Assembly: GCA_007922225.1 (NCBI GenBank)
Contig: ML679954.1
Span: 23,581,003 to 23,645,002 of the forward strand
Source of the DNA: Emydura subglobosa
Taxonomy: Eukaryota > Chordata > Testudines > Chelidae
Reading direction: 5' to 3'
DNA length: 64,000 nt
The translations under genes and the position numbers were made by a program. The notes under the pieces were generated by a model. The model made no database searches. It had not been told where the DNA came from and saw nothing but the letters and a program-made list of their open reading frames with translations. Below are positions 25,018-37,704 of this stretch, one piece after another; within the stretch, counting starts at the first letter, position 1; each line of letters opens with the position of its first letter.

Positions 25018-25090
25018 AGGGCCTGCCCCAAAGCACATTCAAGTCAAAGAGATTTCTTCCATTGACTTCAGTTGGCTTTGGTTCAGGCTT
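25018..25090. repeat. Palindromic MITE, GGCCTGATCCAAAG family
   Basis: Left AGGGCCTGCCCCAAAGCAC and right GGCTTTGGTTCAGGCTTT are inverted copies with a few changes. The centre CCATTGACTTCAGTTGG is the usual CATTGACTTCAATGG core. Same family as 12519-12592. Confidence 0.7.
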
Positions 25091-26807
25091 TATATAGCAT
25101 TTGCCATGTTCACCATATGTTACAGATATTATCTAATTAATGGCTTGGGGGAAGACAAATGTACAATACATACATATACATATATGTATCAAATAACTTA
25201 TATACAATATTTATATTAAAATGCCTACTATAATTTAACTTCTAATATAATGTGTAAACCAAAGTTTCTGTTGCCACATAAACATTGCCACTGATATTAA
25301 TGGGAAGTCCGTGCAGCTCAAGAGGAGAATATAATCCTAATATCTGTGAGGACAGGATACCTATGCATGTGAGCTATATTAATCTTCTCATGCCACCAGT
25401 AATCAGTATTCCTGCCAATGTAAATAGACTTCACACCAGTAAAATTTAAGTTCCAGCACAATGGTATTAATTGTGTTAGCCAGACCTTTTCCGCATAGTT
25501 AGCTGATAGACAATCTATCCTGGCAAAACTGAGTGATTAAAATGGAAAAGAAAGATTGTAGAAGCACTGATGGTGATTCCCAATGGCAGATGGCGATGAT
25601 ACGTTCAAAGAAGGGGTGAACCCTTTTGATTGGAGAAAAAAACAAAAACCCTACTCTGGGAGAACAGCCTTCTCTCACCTGCCACCCACTGGCACTTAGG
25701 CTCCAATGGAAATAGAAATATTGTAACTGTGTACTCCACATGTATGCCACAGCAATTTACATCAAGGGAGGTTTCCTGGTAATGGAAATAAATCATTGTG
25801 TTGCATATGTGCAGTGGAAAATACTGTGATGGAAGAAAGGAAGAAAATAAGATGTTAACTAGACTGGACTTGGAAGTGTAAGCTGTAAATTGAGCTGAAG
25901 TGAAAAAGGCAGAAGTGAAATTAGCTGACTTAAGAAACGAAGGCATGTAATACTGAAAATGTAAAGCAGAGAGTCTATCCTGAAGTAGGGTAGGTAGTTC
26001 AAATGAAATGTAGTTTTCCTGGCCATTGCCCTGTGGGTCCCCATCCTGATACCTAAAGACCAACATAGTCATTATTAATATAATAGAGCTCTTCATTTGT
26101 CTTTGTTAAATGATATATGTGCTATAGATAAGAAGGCACAATCTAGAAGTGATTAATAGTAAAAACAGCTCAGATATTAACTGTTTAGCTACCTTTGTTA
26201 CAAACATGATCAAATTATGGACTGAATCTTGCCCTTGTTCGTACTCAGAATGTGGTACAGTCTGTTTCATTTTGTCAGGGCCCTACCCTGTGATGTACTG
26301 AGCATCCTCAACTCCCATTGATTTCCCTCAGGGCATCCTGCATCTCTTGTGAAGAACCAGGGACCTTCCATGACTACACCCTGGAACAGTAGTTTTTAGA
26401 AAACTAAAGTGGAATACTCAGATGATAGCATCTAGGCTGATTTAATGATCTAAAGCCAAATTAGTTGTGCAGGTAGGATTACTGGTGTGGGGAGCAGGGG
26501 AAATAGAGAGGAAAGGGAAGTAGCTTAATAGTTGCAGCATTTACTGGCTAGGTTATTTTTGTATCTCCCCCATTATTGAAACCAGTGTTATCTTATTCTT
26601 CATACTTCTTATATTCTGTATGGGGAAAATCCTGGACCCCAAAAACTTGCTAGATTGTCAGTTTAAAATATAATTTAGTAGTCTAAACAGCATTTTAGCA
26701 ACTGCTCCAGGAAGCTTTAACCTCAGCATATGCAATTTGCTAGGATTTTGTTTTACAAAGACAAGGATTATTGCCATCACTATGGTAATTACTTTACTAA
26801 GTACTGT
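25091..26807. other. No gene; minus-strand 163-codon frame is probably chance
   Basis: The frame on - at 25605-26096 is the longest in the window, but it lacks domain motifs, is rich in S, F, L and Y as expected from A+T-rich DNA, and shows no codon pattern that sets it apart. Around 26275-26370 is a worn MITE scrap (GGGCCCTACCC, CAACTCCCATTGATTTCCC). Confidence 0.45.
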
Positions 26808-26916
26808 GGGCCTGTTTCTCAACTGCCTTATACTTTGTGTATATTTTTGGATTTTGTGCTACATTTGCACAGGAGTAAATGACTGCACATTGTGAAGGCA
26901 GTGGAGAACAAGGCCT
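26808..26916. repeat. Palindromic MITE
   Basis: Left GGGCCTGTTTCTCAACTGCC and right GGCAGTGGAGAACAAGGCC are inverted copies. The A+T-rich middle carries no gene. A further GGCCC-type end (AAAATCAGGCCCTG) lies at 26996-27009, so two units may lie side by side. Confidence 0.65.
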
Positions 26917-29344
26917 TATGCAAAATGAGTACAGGGTGGGTATAAATCCTACCAAATCACTGCATGGAGTAAAGGGGTACATGGAATATAAGGAAAATCA
27001 GGCCCTGTATTTCAAAATTTGATTTTGTTCAAAGCCACCTATATGTCTCCTCTGGTCCCAAGGCTGGTGGGGGGCTGAATCAATCCTTAGTGCAAGCCAC
27101 AGCAGCCACAAAGGTGTTCTAATTTACCAGCCAGTGATCAGCACAACATACTGCCCTCTAGCCAATGTAATACTCCTTCCATTTCCACCCTGCTCCAACA
27201 TGATTTCTGCATATTGAGGGTGTGAGAGGTATCCTTATTGTCCCCTAGGCAACTTTAATGTGACTGTGTGTCACTCTGGCAGCACAAAGTGACTTTACTC
27301 AGCCATTGAATACCAGTTTTTATGAACCAAACGAATCAATCCTAAATGGCATTAGCATTATTAAGTTAAATAGTGGAAGATGTATTTAATAGATTTGCTG
27401 AGGAAATCAGAATCTCCATTTTGAGAATGTCCATCATTTAGAAGTCCCACATTTCCAAGGTTATGCAGTTGTTAAGGCAAAAAATTCCATATTGCTTTTC
27501 TAAACAAGGCTGACTGATTAAGGGTGCTGGAAGGAATATGTTTTCCTTCTAGAATCTTAATTAGGTTGACTTTAACTCACGACAGGAGATTCTGCCAGCT
27601 GTCAGCTACTGCTTGGATCTCATACTAATTAAAACTCTGAGGAAGCCTATTAAAGGTGTTCAAAAAGCCAAATCTCCCTTTAAAACATCTTCTGCACTGC
27701 AACAAAGATTGGATGACAGTGATATCACAGCTCAGATACCTTGCCTTTTCCTTCTTCACTGGAAATAAGCCAGGTATTCTTACCTGAATCTATATCTTGT
27801 TCACTCACAGCCCTTACCTGTCATCTTTCTGTGATCGGATTTAAATGAATCTATCAGATGATGTTCTACTGATATTCAACTTTAATATGTTTCTGACATT
27901 CAGTGTCTCTAAAGCAATAAACATTATTGATATGGAAATATATCTCTGACTTTAATTTTGAGGTATTATTACCCAGGAATTTTTAGCATTTTGAACAATA
28001 AAATAGACAACATTGTGACTATCTCAGCAACCTCACACCTAATGGCATTATTGTGACACTTTGCTGTTATCAATGATGTGGGGACAATCAGAACAATTAA
28101 ATGTATGTGAATAGAGTGTCAGTGTTTTATGCAGAGGTCAAGAAAACAGGGAAACTGTGGAATTTCAGTTGGACACAGATATTGGATGGAGCTGAGGCAA
28201 CCTTTACTTCTGAGTGGACCTGCCTCTGAGCTGAATCAGAAGTAGTCCCCCAACCACGTGCTGGATCCATCTATTTTGTGAAGTAGTGAGGGAGGCAGAG
28301 ACTGTGAGAAATGCTGCTGCATGAGAAAGGGGAGACATTCCTTCATGAGGCTATTCTGACAGGTGTTTGGTGACAAAATCAGCTAAGCATGGTGGGGTCG
28401 CCCTATTTATACTGGAAGAGAGTGCAAGCTTTCTGGGATTCAAGAATTAAAACCATAGACCTGATGCCTTAATTTTAAAGTGATAGTTGGTCACCCAAGA
28501 GTGAAAATGTGGCTTTATTCTCTGTGGAATAAATGTGAATTACTAGTATTACTTTATGTCAAGTTTTAGTTAGAGTCAAACTGCTGAGAGTAACGATTTA
28601 TAATGGAAATTGTGTTAGATCTTTAACGGTAGTGACCACAATGACTCTTCTACCATAGAGAAAGATAGTGTATCCACATATTACATACTTATCTTGATAT
28701 TTGCTTGAAACGATATGCACATTGTGAGAATCCCTTCTGTAGGTTTTGCAGGTCTGGTTACTGTTAGAGTGTTAAGCATTTTAAGATAAAAATGCATCTA
28801 CAATATACGGAGCTCTGTCTCTTTTCTGGTCTCTCTATATACACCCCTCAGATGTCTTTGCATGGATCCTTGTGATTCTTCCATTCTCAGAATGGGATAC
28901 GGGTGTAGGAAGCTGCATAGAGGGAGAAACATAGGTTGCAGGAGGGAAAAGTTTAGAGGAGGCACAAGGAAGCGAGTTTTGTGTACATGCCTGAAATGCG
29001 GGGTGCAGTTGTAGCATCTCTGTAAATAGTTCTCTTAATAAAGAGGCAGTTTAGTTTTAGAAACATGGAATCCTCTTATGTAATTAGCAAGCAAGTGGTA
29101 CATGAAACACCGGGTATACTACTCTGTGTATACCAACTACTTATTACTATGCAGGCGCATCTCAGGTTTGGTGACCTACGTGATCCTCTCTTTGGGAATC
29201 TGTGACCAGTGAAATTGATCTTCTTGAAACAAAGTATTTTTATTTAACAACTGAAGCAATGCTTTGGAGTAAAAATGAGTTAAAACAACAAACAACTGAC
29301 ATGCATATTTAGTGGCATCTAAGTATCTTACACTTCATTAAAAG
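26917..29344. other. No gene seen
   Basis: 27040-27300 resembles a dispersed repeat by composition (GCCAGTGATCAGCACAACA, CTGCCCTCTAGCCAATGTAA), but I could not find paired ends. The rest is A+T-rich and apparently single-copy. No exon or RNA gene was recognised. Confidence 0.4.
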
Positions 29345-29654
29345 CTAAGGGCAGGTCTACTCTTAAAATGCTGTGTTGGCACAGTTGCACCGATGCAGCT
29401 GCACTGCTGGAGTGCTTAAGTGAAGATGCTCCTACTCTAACGAGAGAGTTTTTCCTATTGGTGTAGTTAATTCACCTCCCTGGGAGGCGGTATGAGAGAA
29501 GCTCTCTATGAAAGAAGCTCTCCCATCAACATAGTGCTGTCTACATGGGGAGGGGGGGTGGGTTAGGTCAGTATAACTATGTTGCTTAGGGGTGTGCACT
29601 TTTCATACCCCTGAGCGACGTAATTATACCGATATAAGTCTGCTCTAAGTTAGA
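29345..29654. mobile_element. Nonautonomous DNA transposon, CTAAGGGCAGGTCTAC ends
   Basis: The left end CTAAGGGCAGGTCTACTC and right end AAGTCTGCTCTAAGTTAG are inverted and near-complementary. The interior GTGCTGTCTACATGG and AGGTCAGTATAACTATGTTG, and the tail TACCCCTGAGCGACGTA, are closely shared with the element at 60184-60708, so the two are copies of one family. No transposase frame. Confidence 0.75.
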
Positions 29655-32519
29655 TAGGCTATCCTCTTAAATTACAGGAACCGAACTGTCACAGCTCACA
29701 AGTAAGAACCGCCTGTAACCCACCCTGGTCACCACCGACACCATGCCCTGCAGTTGTTCTCTTTCTCCTCCTTTTGTCTGTTGAAGTCTCTTCTATCAGG
29801 AAAGCCAGGTTTAAGAAAGCCCAGTCTTGCCTTCCCTGTGGGTATCTGGGCCCAATTACCATGTTGCTTGATAGTTTCCTTATTTTCAGGCTCTGAGTGC
29901 CTTCTGGTGCCTCAGATTTTTTCCCCTGTCAGTGGAATACCCAGCATGGCCCAATGCCTGCATGATGACTGCTCCACTGTTTGTGCAGTTGAACCCATTC
30001 GGTCTCAGAGGGTTGTAATCACTGTCCTGGAGGTTGTTTCTCTGCTGAAGGTGAGTGTGTGCAACCTGTCTGAGTAGAAGGTCAAACACACCATCTGAGA
30101 AGTCAAGTACATTACTCACATTTGGGCATAGATTAAAATATGCAATTAATATAGACACTTATGGGCATGCTCCGTTACACCTGAGGAAAGTGAGAATATA
30201 AGGATGACAGGTTATTCTCACTGTTTTGAGATTACCTGCAAGGCTTTTTCTATTTTCTCTTTTTTTTGTTAATTCTTCAAATCAAAAATATATAAAAAAC
30301 TTGTAGTACAGTGCTGCTAATTATTGCAATATGATAGCCTGCTGATGTGGAGTGGATCTAATGCACAAAGTACAGATTTTGTACAGTATCACAACTGTTT
30401 TTACAGTTTATTAAAGTGAATTACATTATCATCACACATACAATATGCAAAAGTTTCATTTGGAAATATGGGATATTAACATGAACAATGGCCAGATGAT
30501 TTTCATCAAATAATTTATCTCAGGAAGGTAAGATAACATGATGGTTGAAATGTCAGCAATCCGTCTACATTATCATTCCTACTGATCTATGGGAGCAATT
30601 GTGGGGTGGGAGGTGTGGGGAGGTCAAGGATAAGCACTCACAAAGTGACTTGCTCACCAAAGATAGGCAAACAAATTACATTCCCAATTTTACAGTTGTG
30701 TACCAGTGCCCATCATCATAGTAGCAGGTTTCCTTCAAATCCACATTAACAGAGTAACAGGATTTGGATGACAACATATAGATGTAATGCTCTTCTTGCC
30801 TACTCATGGTGATAGGTGCTAGAATCCTGCACAGAGGTGGAGACTATACTGGCTGACTCATTCTGCTGATTGATCAGGTGGGTCCTAATAGCTGCTAGCT
30901 AGGAATATAAAAAGACTTTGAGTCTCTTGTTGAGGTCTGGGCAAAGGTTAAATGAGAAACTCAGCTTTTTCCTAACCAATACCATGAGAAAACTTAGCCT
31001 GAATTTTATCCTTTGCTGTTGTCACTTGAATTAACAATAAAAGCAAAATCAGGAAGAGTGTTCTAGTAATTTTGTAATTTGGTAGGAACAAGATGAGAGT
31101 GTCACCTTTTTATGCACGTGTATAAATGTAATGAGAATTATTTTAAAGTTGTTGGGGTTTTTTTTTTTAATTCTCTTTTCCCCAATTGAAGGAAAGATTT
31201 GTTTTTCCTTTTTCTTTTGTAGCTATTAGGTTGGATTTCCATGGTTTTGTGGAGCAGATAAATGAAATTACTTTACAGGCAGGGTTGGGTTTTGAGTCCA
31301 GACACATCTGTATCTCAGACATTCTTGTCTTAGACTTCATTTGAAAACCATCTCTTTCCTAATTAAACAGCATAAAGAGAGGAGAGAGAGATTGTTATTG
31401 GTAAAAGCATCACTCTAAGGCACTTGGAGGTGACATACATACTCATCCATATATTCATTGATTGTTATCTCCTAGGGACAATAAAATAAACTATTCAAGC
31501 ATATTAGCATAGCACAATCAGTCTCTCAGTTTAGTGGTTTAAGAATTATTTTTAAGAGCTGTCACCTGGGAGTCTGTGTTTGGTACCACTTCATTTCCTA
31601 AGCCCTAATATGTATCATAAAATTATTTATAGCAACCACATAGGTTTCATGGTAATAAGTACTAACCATTAAAATATTTAATGGTATGTTTGGTAGCTCC
31701 AAAAATATATCACTAGCTTGCACCTTTTAGATCTAATTAAAACATGCCAGTTTAGAGCACATAAATAATCATGCCAATATCATCATTATGTATTGCATGT
31801 TGTCATGTATTTGTCAAAAATTAACCTGCAACACAGACTTCCTAAAATGAATTTTTTTTCTTGCCATGTACAAGAAGGTGTTAACAGTGTTTTTTTCTCA
31901 CATCCTGTTAAAGCTCTGCCACTCTCCAGTCCCTTTTGGCAGCAAGTTTCTCAATGCTGCAGATCAAAATAGGACTGTTATCTCACAAAAGAGATGTTAT
32001 AGCAAGCAGATTTTACCTTTTGACCTGCCACTGTAACACACAAGGTGTTATAAAAATAGCGGTTGTAAAAATCAGCAGGCTGCCCTTAAAAGACATAAAC
32101 TGATTTGTGTGTGTGTGCGCATGTGCTAGAAAGGAAAATATCAAAAGCTAGACTGTACCAATTTCTTTTCATTGTAAATTATTTTTACACTTCACTTACT
32201 ATTTTTAATCACTTTGTGAGCCACATTATGTAGCTGGTATTGTAGGATCACTTTTAAGTGCTTGTGTTTGGCACCACCAGTAGCTTGGGATTGTTAAAGT
32301 GGCATAAAGTGAATGAGTTAAAAGCGATACAATAGAAATATGGATCTTGATGATGTTTAACTGTCACAGGTACTTCATTCATTTCTCCACCACTAGAGTA
32401 ATAGCTAGAAACATGCCACTGAAACCACTTCCCCATCCTTCACTGATGTTGGTAGACACCTATGTTCATTCATTATTATCTATCTATCTATCCCACTTCA
32501 CAAACATTAATGAGTTTCT
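29655..32519. other. No gene seen
   Basis: 29680-30165 is less A+T-rich and contains overlapping frames of 107 (+) and 90 (-) codons without recognisable domains. It may be an unnamed repeat. The remainder is A+T-rich. A CTAT run lies at 32477-32492. Confidence 0.4.
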
Positions 32520-32815
32520 CATCTCAGTAATCCTATGAAGTAAGGAAATATTATTATACCCATTTTACAGATGGAACAACTGAGGCACAAAAAGAAAAAA
32601 GGCCTAGTCCTCTGAACATATGCACTTTAAGCACTTCGGTAACCTCATTGATTTCAGTGGGGCCTAAATTTAAGTTGCTTAAATTTAAGCATGTGCATAA
32701 GAGTTTGCAGGATCAGGGCCTAAGTTACATGTTCAAGGTGACATTGGCAACTATGGCAGAGGTATGAATTTAACCCAGGGCTCCAAAGTCCTGGTCCAGT
32801 ACCTTAATCCTGAAG
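32520..32815 (+). mobile_element. MIR/CORE-type SINE, split by a MITE
   Basis: The left part has CCCATTTTACAGATGGAACA then ACTGAGGCACAAAAAG (32560-32595), and the right part has AAGTTACATGTTCAAGGTGA (32722-32741) followed by GAATTTAACCCAGGGCTCC. Together these are the two halves of the conserved MIR/CORE tail, in order and in one orientation. They are separated by about 120 bp of a different repeat. That makes the SINE the older insertion. Confidence 0.75.
32600..32722. repeat. Palindromic MITE inserted in a SINE
   Basis: Left end GGCCTAGTCC and right end GGATCAGGGCCTAAG are worn inverted ends. The interior has the family core (CATTGATTTCAGTGGGGCC) and CTTAAATTTAAGCATGTGCA. It interrupts the MIR-like SINE in mid-tail. 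Confidence 0.75.
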
Positions 32816-32960
32816 ACCATCTTCCTCACCTTGCTCTCTGCTTCAGTCCTAACGTCTTAAAATTCAGATATGGTTTGACAAATAAAGAAAGTCTCACTCT
32901 GCTTTCAGCAATAGGGGAATACAGTGACAGGGACATAGTGTTGCAAGAAATCCATCTTGA

Positions 32961-33450
32961 GATCATAGAATCATAGAATATTAGAGTTGGAAGGGACCTC
33001 AGGAGGTCACCTAGTCCAAACCCCTGCTCAAAGTCAGCTAAATCATCTCAGCGAGGGTTTTGTCAAACCGCACCTTAAAAACCTCTAAAGATGGAGATTC
33101 CATCACCTCCCTAGGAAACCCATTCCAGTCCTTCACCACCCTCCTAATGAAAAACTTTTTCCTAATATCTAACCTAGACGTCCCCCAGTGCAACTTGAGA
33201 CCATTGCCCCTTGTTCTGTCATCTACTACTCTATCCTCCCTGGAATCCCCTTTTTAGGTAGTTAAAGGCTGCTATCAAATCCCCCCTCATTCTTCTCTTT
33301 TGAACACTAAACAAGCCTAGTTCCCTCAGCCTCTCCTTATAAGTCTTGTGCTCCAGCCCCCTAATCATTTTTGTTGCCACACTGAGCTTATGAACAAGCC
33401 ATGCCATCCTTATGTTGCACTGCAACCTCTTGGACTTGTGCTTCATTTCC
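32961..33450 (-). mobile_element. CR1 LINE 3' end, antisense
   Basis: On the minus strand the ORF tail reads TKMIRGLEHKTYKERLRELG, then LFSVQKRRMRGDLIAAFNYL (about 33375-33255), the most conserved C-terminal part of CR1 reverse transcriptase. After it come a 3' UTR and the terminal direct repeat of ATTCTATG units, seen on + as ATCATAGAATCATAGAAT at 32962-32979. The terminal octamer repeat is diagnostic for CR1. The copy is strongly 5'-truncated (about 490 bp) and looks younger than the one at 4368-5325, because its frame is open for about 70 codons. Confidence 0.93.
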
Positions 33451-34448
33451 CCCTTTTATGAACTCTTATGGGGAATGATTATCCCTTTTATTTTATTTTA
33501 TTTGGCAGGTGAATGTTTATAGATCTACTCAACAGTGATTTTTCTGCCTGCTGAAGTAAGTAGCTTTATTGTGCATGTAAACATATTTTAAACAAAGAAA
33601 TTAATTTGCTTGGACTGTTTTAAAACAATAATATTACAAATACAGAACACTTGCTAAATATATCATCCATCTTTGTAACATATAGCTCAACCATTCAGGC
33701 AATGTTCACTTTATTATAATGTCTGAGAATTGCCAAACAAAAAGTCACCTATGGTAAAATCCAATATAAGGCTTCAAAAAAAATTGATTCTAGAGCGCTA
33801 AATGGGTATAATAGGAGTAAGGAATACTAGAAGGATTTCTGCTAGTCAATATTTTTACCTTTGTCTTAATGCAATATTACAGTACTGCCATAGTTTCACT
33901 CTGTGCCAATTTTACAAGAAAATGCTTAAATTCTTGAAGGTATTTACTGTAAATTTCTCATTGGTAATATTTTAGCAAATTGGGTCGGTGGGTTGGTGGG
34001 GGGAAGGGAAAAAAAAGCTTCCACTTTTTGTTCTGTGTGCCATGCCCTCCTCTACTTTCTCCTGCTCTAATTTCAAGTTTACATTACCCAATGGGCAGTC
34101 CAGTTAAAACTAAATACAAACAACGTGTCATTTGGGTTCAACAGTAACTAATCTATTTTAGCTATTTTCTATGAGCCAGTGGCTCCCTTTGCCCTCTTTC
34201 TTTTTTCGCTATCCATCCAAGCATGTAACGCTTCCAATTTGTACTAGAAGTGCAACAGGCCTCTAGAGCTGGAGCTGGGCAAATAACTGATTTTTTGGTT
34301 TGTTGGCAGTTCTGAAAGAACACACACAAATGGTGTGGGTGGATCAGAATTCAAAAATATGTCAGAGAATCAAAAAAAAGTCTGTTTCAAGTTGAATTTT
34401 GTATTGCATTATGTAATAGTCACACACACACACACACAGAATGACTTT
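33451..34448. other. No gene; CA microsatellite at the end
   Basis: A+T-rich, apparently single-copy. A CA run of nine units lies at 34421-34438. A G-rich patch GGGTCGGTGGGTTGGTGGGG lies at 33982-34001. Confidence 0.45.
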
Positions 34449-34760
34449 TTAGCTGGTGTCTAGAGCACTCACCTGGGAGGCAGGAAACACAATTATTGCT
34501 CCAATGAACAGTGAATTATTTATACAAAGTGGAACAGTTTCAACAGGAGAGCCTGAGAGAGCCCTACCCTAGAATAGGTTATGGCCTGGTGCTTAGGAGG
34601 TCATATGGTATGCAAGAGACCTGGGTTCAAATCCCTGTTCCAAAGGATTCAAACCTAGGTCTCTTACATTCCAGGTAAGTGCCCCAACCACTGCACTAAA
34701 AGGTGTAAGAGGTGGGGGAAAGGACATTTCCTTCTCTTCTCCCACCCGGTTCTGTAAATG
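34449..34760. repeat. tRNA-derived palindromic repeat
   Basis: Three tRNA-like promoter segments lie in one repeat. The first, AGAGCACTCACCTGGGAGGC, is at 34462-34481. The second, on +, has an A-box-like TGGCCTGGTGC at 34582-34592 and a B box GGGTTCAAATCCC at 34623-34635. The third is a minus-strand copy whose B box (GGTTTGAATCC on -) lies at about 34646-34656 and whose A-box-like GCAGTGGTTGGGGC lies at about 34685-34700. The second and third are inverted, tail to tail, with about 10 bp between. None forms an intact tRNA; all are repeat-borne pol III-like promoters. Confidence 0.7.
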
Positions 34761-34978
34761 TAGTCTGAAAAAAAATTCTGGCTGAAACCATTCGGTAAGC
34801 TTATGTCAAATTTGTGAATGGTTTCAGGCTGATTGAATCTGCATTTTCTGGCAAATAAACTGTTTATTAAAAATATGCCCATCTTTATAGAACTGAGCCA
34901 GCCCCACTACAGGCGTCTCCAGTTGTGAGTCTACCATTGGGGCATGGCCTTACTCAGTGAACAAGCTGCAAGTCTGAG

Positions 34979-35223
34979 AGTATATCCACACCAGCAGCTG
35001 GCCTGTGTCAGCCAACTCAGGGGCACCGGGCTCAGGCTGCAGGACTCTAAATGTTCAGTGCAGATGTTCAGGCTTGGGTTGGAGCCTGGGCTCTGGGACC
35101 CCACGAGGCCAAACCTGAATATCTACCCTGCAGTTCTATAGCCCCTCAGCCTAAGCCCTGAAAGCCCAAATCAGCTGACACAGGCCAGCTCTGGGTGCTG
35201 CATTGCAGCGTTGATATACCCTG
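34979..35223. mobile_element. Nonautonomous DNA transposon, GTATATCCACACC ends
   Basis: Left GAGTATATCCACACCAGC and right GCAGCGTTGATATACCCT are inverted ends. Inside these, CAGCTGGCCTGTGTCAGCC pairs with CAGCTGACACAGGCCAGC, giving a second long inverted pair. Sequence in the middle (TGGGTTGGAGCCTGGGCTCT) is shared with 41152-41355, so both belong to one family. No coding capacity. Confidence 0.75.
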
Positions 35224-36929
35224 AACACGCCTAGGTTCTGAGATACCAAATCTGCTGGCTAAAGCTAAACAGAGGCACTGCGTTTAACAAGTCGGGTAGG
35301 AATTTGTCAGCAATAGTTAATTTACTGCAAGTTTTATTAAAAGGGAGCACTGAGTTTAGTTAAAAAACTTTCTCTTACATAGTCAAGTAGAAAATTTAGA
35401 AAACAAAAGCCACATCAACTCACATAGAGCAAAAAGATAAAAATAATGCAAATTATGTAGGAAATGTTTTGAAGATGCACTTTTAATTAAGCTCCACTGT
35501 TAACATGGAATCCCTTTATCCTAAATACTGATATCATTAAACTGATGGCAAAGTAATTTAGTTTAATAAAAGCTTTAATAAAAACCATTTTTGCATTGAA
35601 TTATTGTCCAGTTTCATCCTATTAGTGCTTTCATTAAGGGAAATTAACTTTAAAATAAAAAGAGAGAGAGAAAAAACAGTTAATACCGTTTATTTGTTCT
35701 TATCTTCTAATGTGAATTCATTTTAATTTGTTCTTTAGATATTGCTTGCAGTGGCTTGGTATTTTTGTTTCATATTTAGTATGATTTTGTGAAGGAAGCA
35801 GATGTTTTGGTGAAAAAGTCAAACCAAAATCATAATGCTGATTGGATCTAAGAGACATATTAGGAAAATGCTGATATCGGCACTTGTTATGATACCTGCT
35901 CCTTTACATTTCTGCCTACAGAATGCAGGTGCCTGTTGATTTTTATGAATTCCAGTAGTGATGGTCGAGTCTCAGAACATTTGGATAAGCTCCAAAATGA
36001 TCCTGTACTTATTCAAGCATCCCATGTGGCTGCCACAAGTCTGATATTCATATATAGCTTCCTTTATTGTTTTATGCTGTTAAAGGTGATGTGTTGATGT
36101 GCTCCAAATCTTATAATTGTTTTCATAGTAGAGATCAGTAGATTTCCAGTGATAGCTATGTTAAGATATCTGTCTCTTCATCCCAGCCTCAGTAGCTGCC
36201 CAGAGAGTTCCTTTGTCCAGCTAAACCCTAGCTAGTCTCTTGTACTTGGTATTCCTTTCCCTGATTAAACTGATGGGCAACACTTTCAGCCTAATTTAGA
36301 CATCCTAGGAATCCTAGGGGTTTCTCAAGACGTGAGAAGGACCTGGAAAAGTTTTAATTGTTGAAATGGGTTTCAGTTTGTAGGATGCTTCATGTTAGAT
36401 CTAGAAGTGAAATGGGGATGTTGCTTTTAATATTTGTTTTGCTGTTGTAATTCTTTTATTTCCATTTCTGCCAGTAGATGCCCTGGTAAGCATTTGTACT
36501 ATAGGTTAATGTAACAGCATCACTAAAAGATGTCTTTTTAAGGATATAAGAGGACACTTTGTGGTTCAGTGATTGCAGGAGGGTCAAATCAGAATTCATT
36601 TCTGGAAGACACTGCATGTGTCATGTAGTAAGAAAGAGCAGCGAATGGGTCCCCTTGCTGTGAAAGGTTAGAAGTTGGGTCACTAATATTATTTCTTTTC
36701 TTTAACCCACATACATCACTTTGTGAAGATGACCTTTGGAGTTCTAAGTTGCCTGAATTGATGATGATAAAGGTGGAGGTAGAGCTGCAGATTTTCTGTA
36801 GAACGGTTTTCATCAGAAAATGCCAAATCATCAAAAAGGACACATTCCTGCAGGAGCACGTTGAGTTCAGCAACATCCTGTTTCAAACACAAACAAAAAA
36901 GAAAAAAAAGTGGGGTGTTTTTACAGCAA
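35224..36929. other. A+T-rich interval, no gene
   Basis: Apparently single-copy DNA with long A/T runs. No exon, RNA gene or transposon ends seen. Confidence 0.45.
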
Positions 36930-37140
36930 AAAGTTGTTTTGAAATTTATTTTAGATCACAAATTATAATATAATAAAATTAAAAAATATTGAAACAAAAT
37001 GACATTGAAACAAAATGTTTTGAATGACAAAAGAAAAATGTTTCCAAAAATGTCATTTTTAGGAAAATTTCAAAATGTGATGTTTCGTTGTGATTTGGAA
37101 TAAAAAAAAATGAAATTACAGAATTCCCCATGAAACTGAC
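36930..37140. repeat. AAAT/TTTC-rich low-complexity palindromic patch
   Basis: Repeated phrases such as TTGAAACAAAATGACATTG, GAAACAAAATGTTTTGAATG and AAATTTCAAAATGTGATG are partly self-complementary. It looks like a remnant of an A+T-rich nonautonomous element, but clear ends are not visible. Confidence 0.4.
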
Positions 37141-37704
37141 ATTCTGATTCCTATACAGCTGTAGGTGGAGGGCAGGATGGTGCTTAGCAGGGTTGCTGAG
37201 TGTCACGGTTCTCTTGTGATGCTCATGCATTTGTCATCCATTTCATGCATTCCCACAGCACAGCTATGATGTCATGCATGCTACAAAAATATACTGCCCT
37301 TGCTGCTGGCAGCTTCCAGAGACCACAGTGACAGCTGCTTTGCCACTAGTTGGGCAGCTATGTGATCTCTGTGTCCCTCTGTTGAATCACAGATGAGAGG
37401 AGGGACAGGCAGGAATAGCCATTGGTAGAAGTGAGAAACTGAGTACGGGCCACAGGCTCTGGCCAGTTTATAGACTCCAACTCCCCTCCAATCCCAACAC
37501 TCCTTCAGACCTCGGCTCCCTCCTAGACAGTTATGCTAGCATCCATCAATCCAAGACCCCAAGCACCCACCAGCACTCACCCACCTACCTATTCCCGCAC
37601 AATCCAGCCACAGATGCCAAATTTTGTGCTGCTGTATGCTCTACCCCTGCAACTATGATATGCAAAACTAAGACATTATATATTAATCTGACACCACTGA
37701 GTGG
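37141..37704. other. No gene seen
   Basis: Slightly less A+T-rich than the surroundings, with C-rich patches near 37480-37610. No domain or repeat end recognised. Confidence 0.4.

Noticed and set aside
25605..26096. 163-codon minus-strand open frame, the longest in the window
   Set aside because: No domain, no homology I recognise, composition typical of A+T-rich DNA and overlapping frames on the same strand. Chance length for 64 kb.
29754..30077. 107-codon + frame in a less A+T-rich patch, overlapped by a 90-codon minus frame
   Set aside because: Neither frame resembles a known protein; possible unnamed repeat, not supported as a gene.
34623..34635. tRNA gene on the strength of GGGTTCAAATCCC
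   Set aside because: No acceptor or anticodon stem can be drawn around it; the sequence is a repeat-borne B box.
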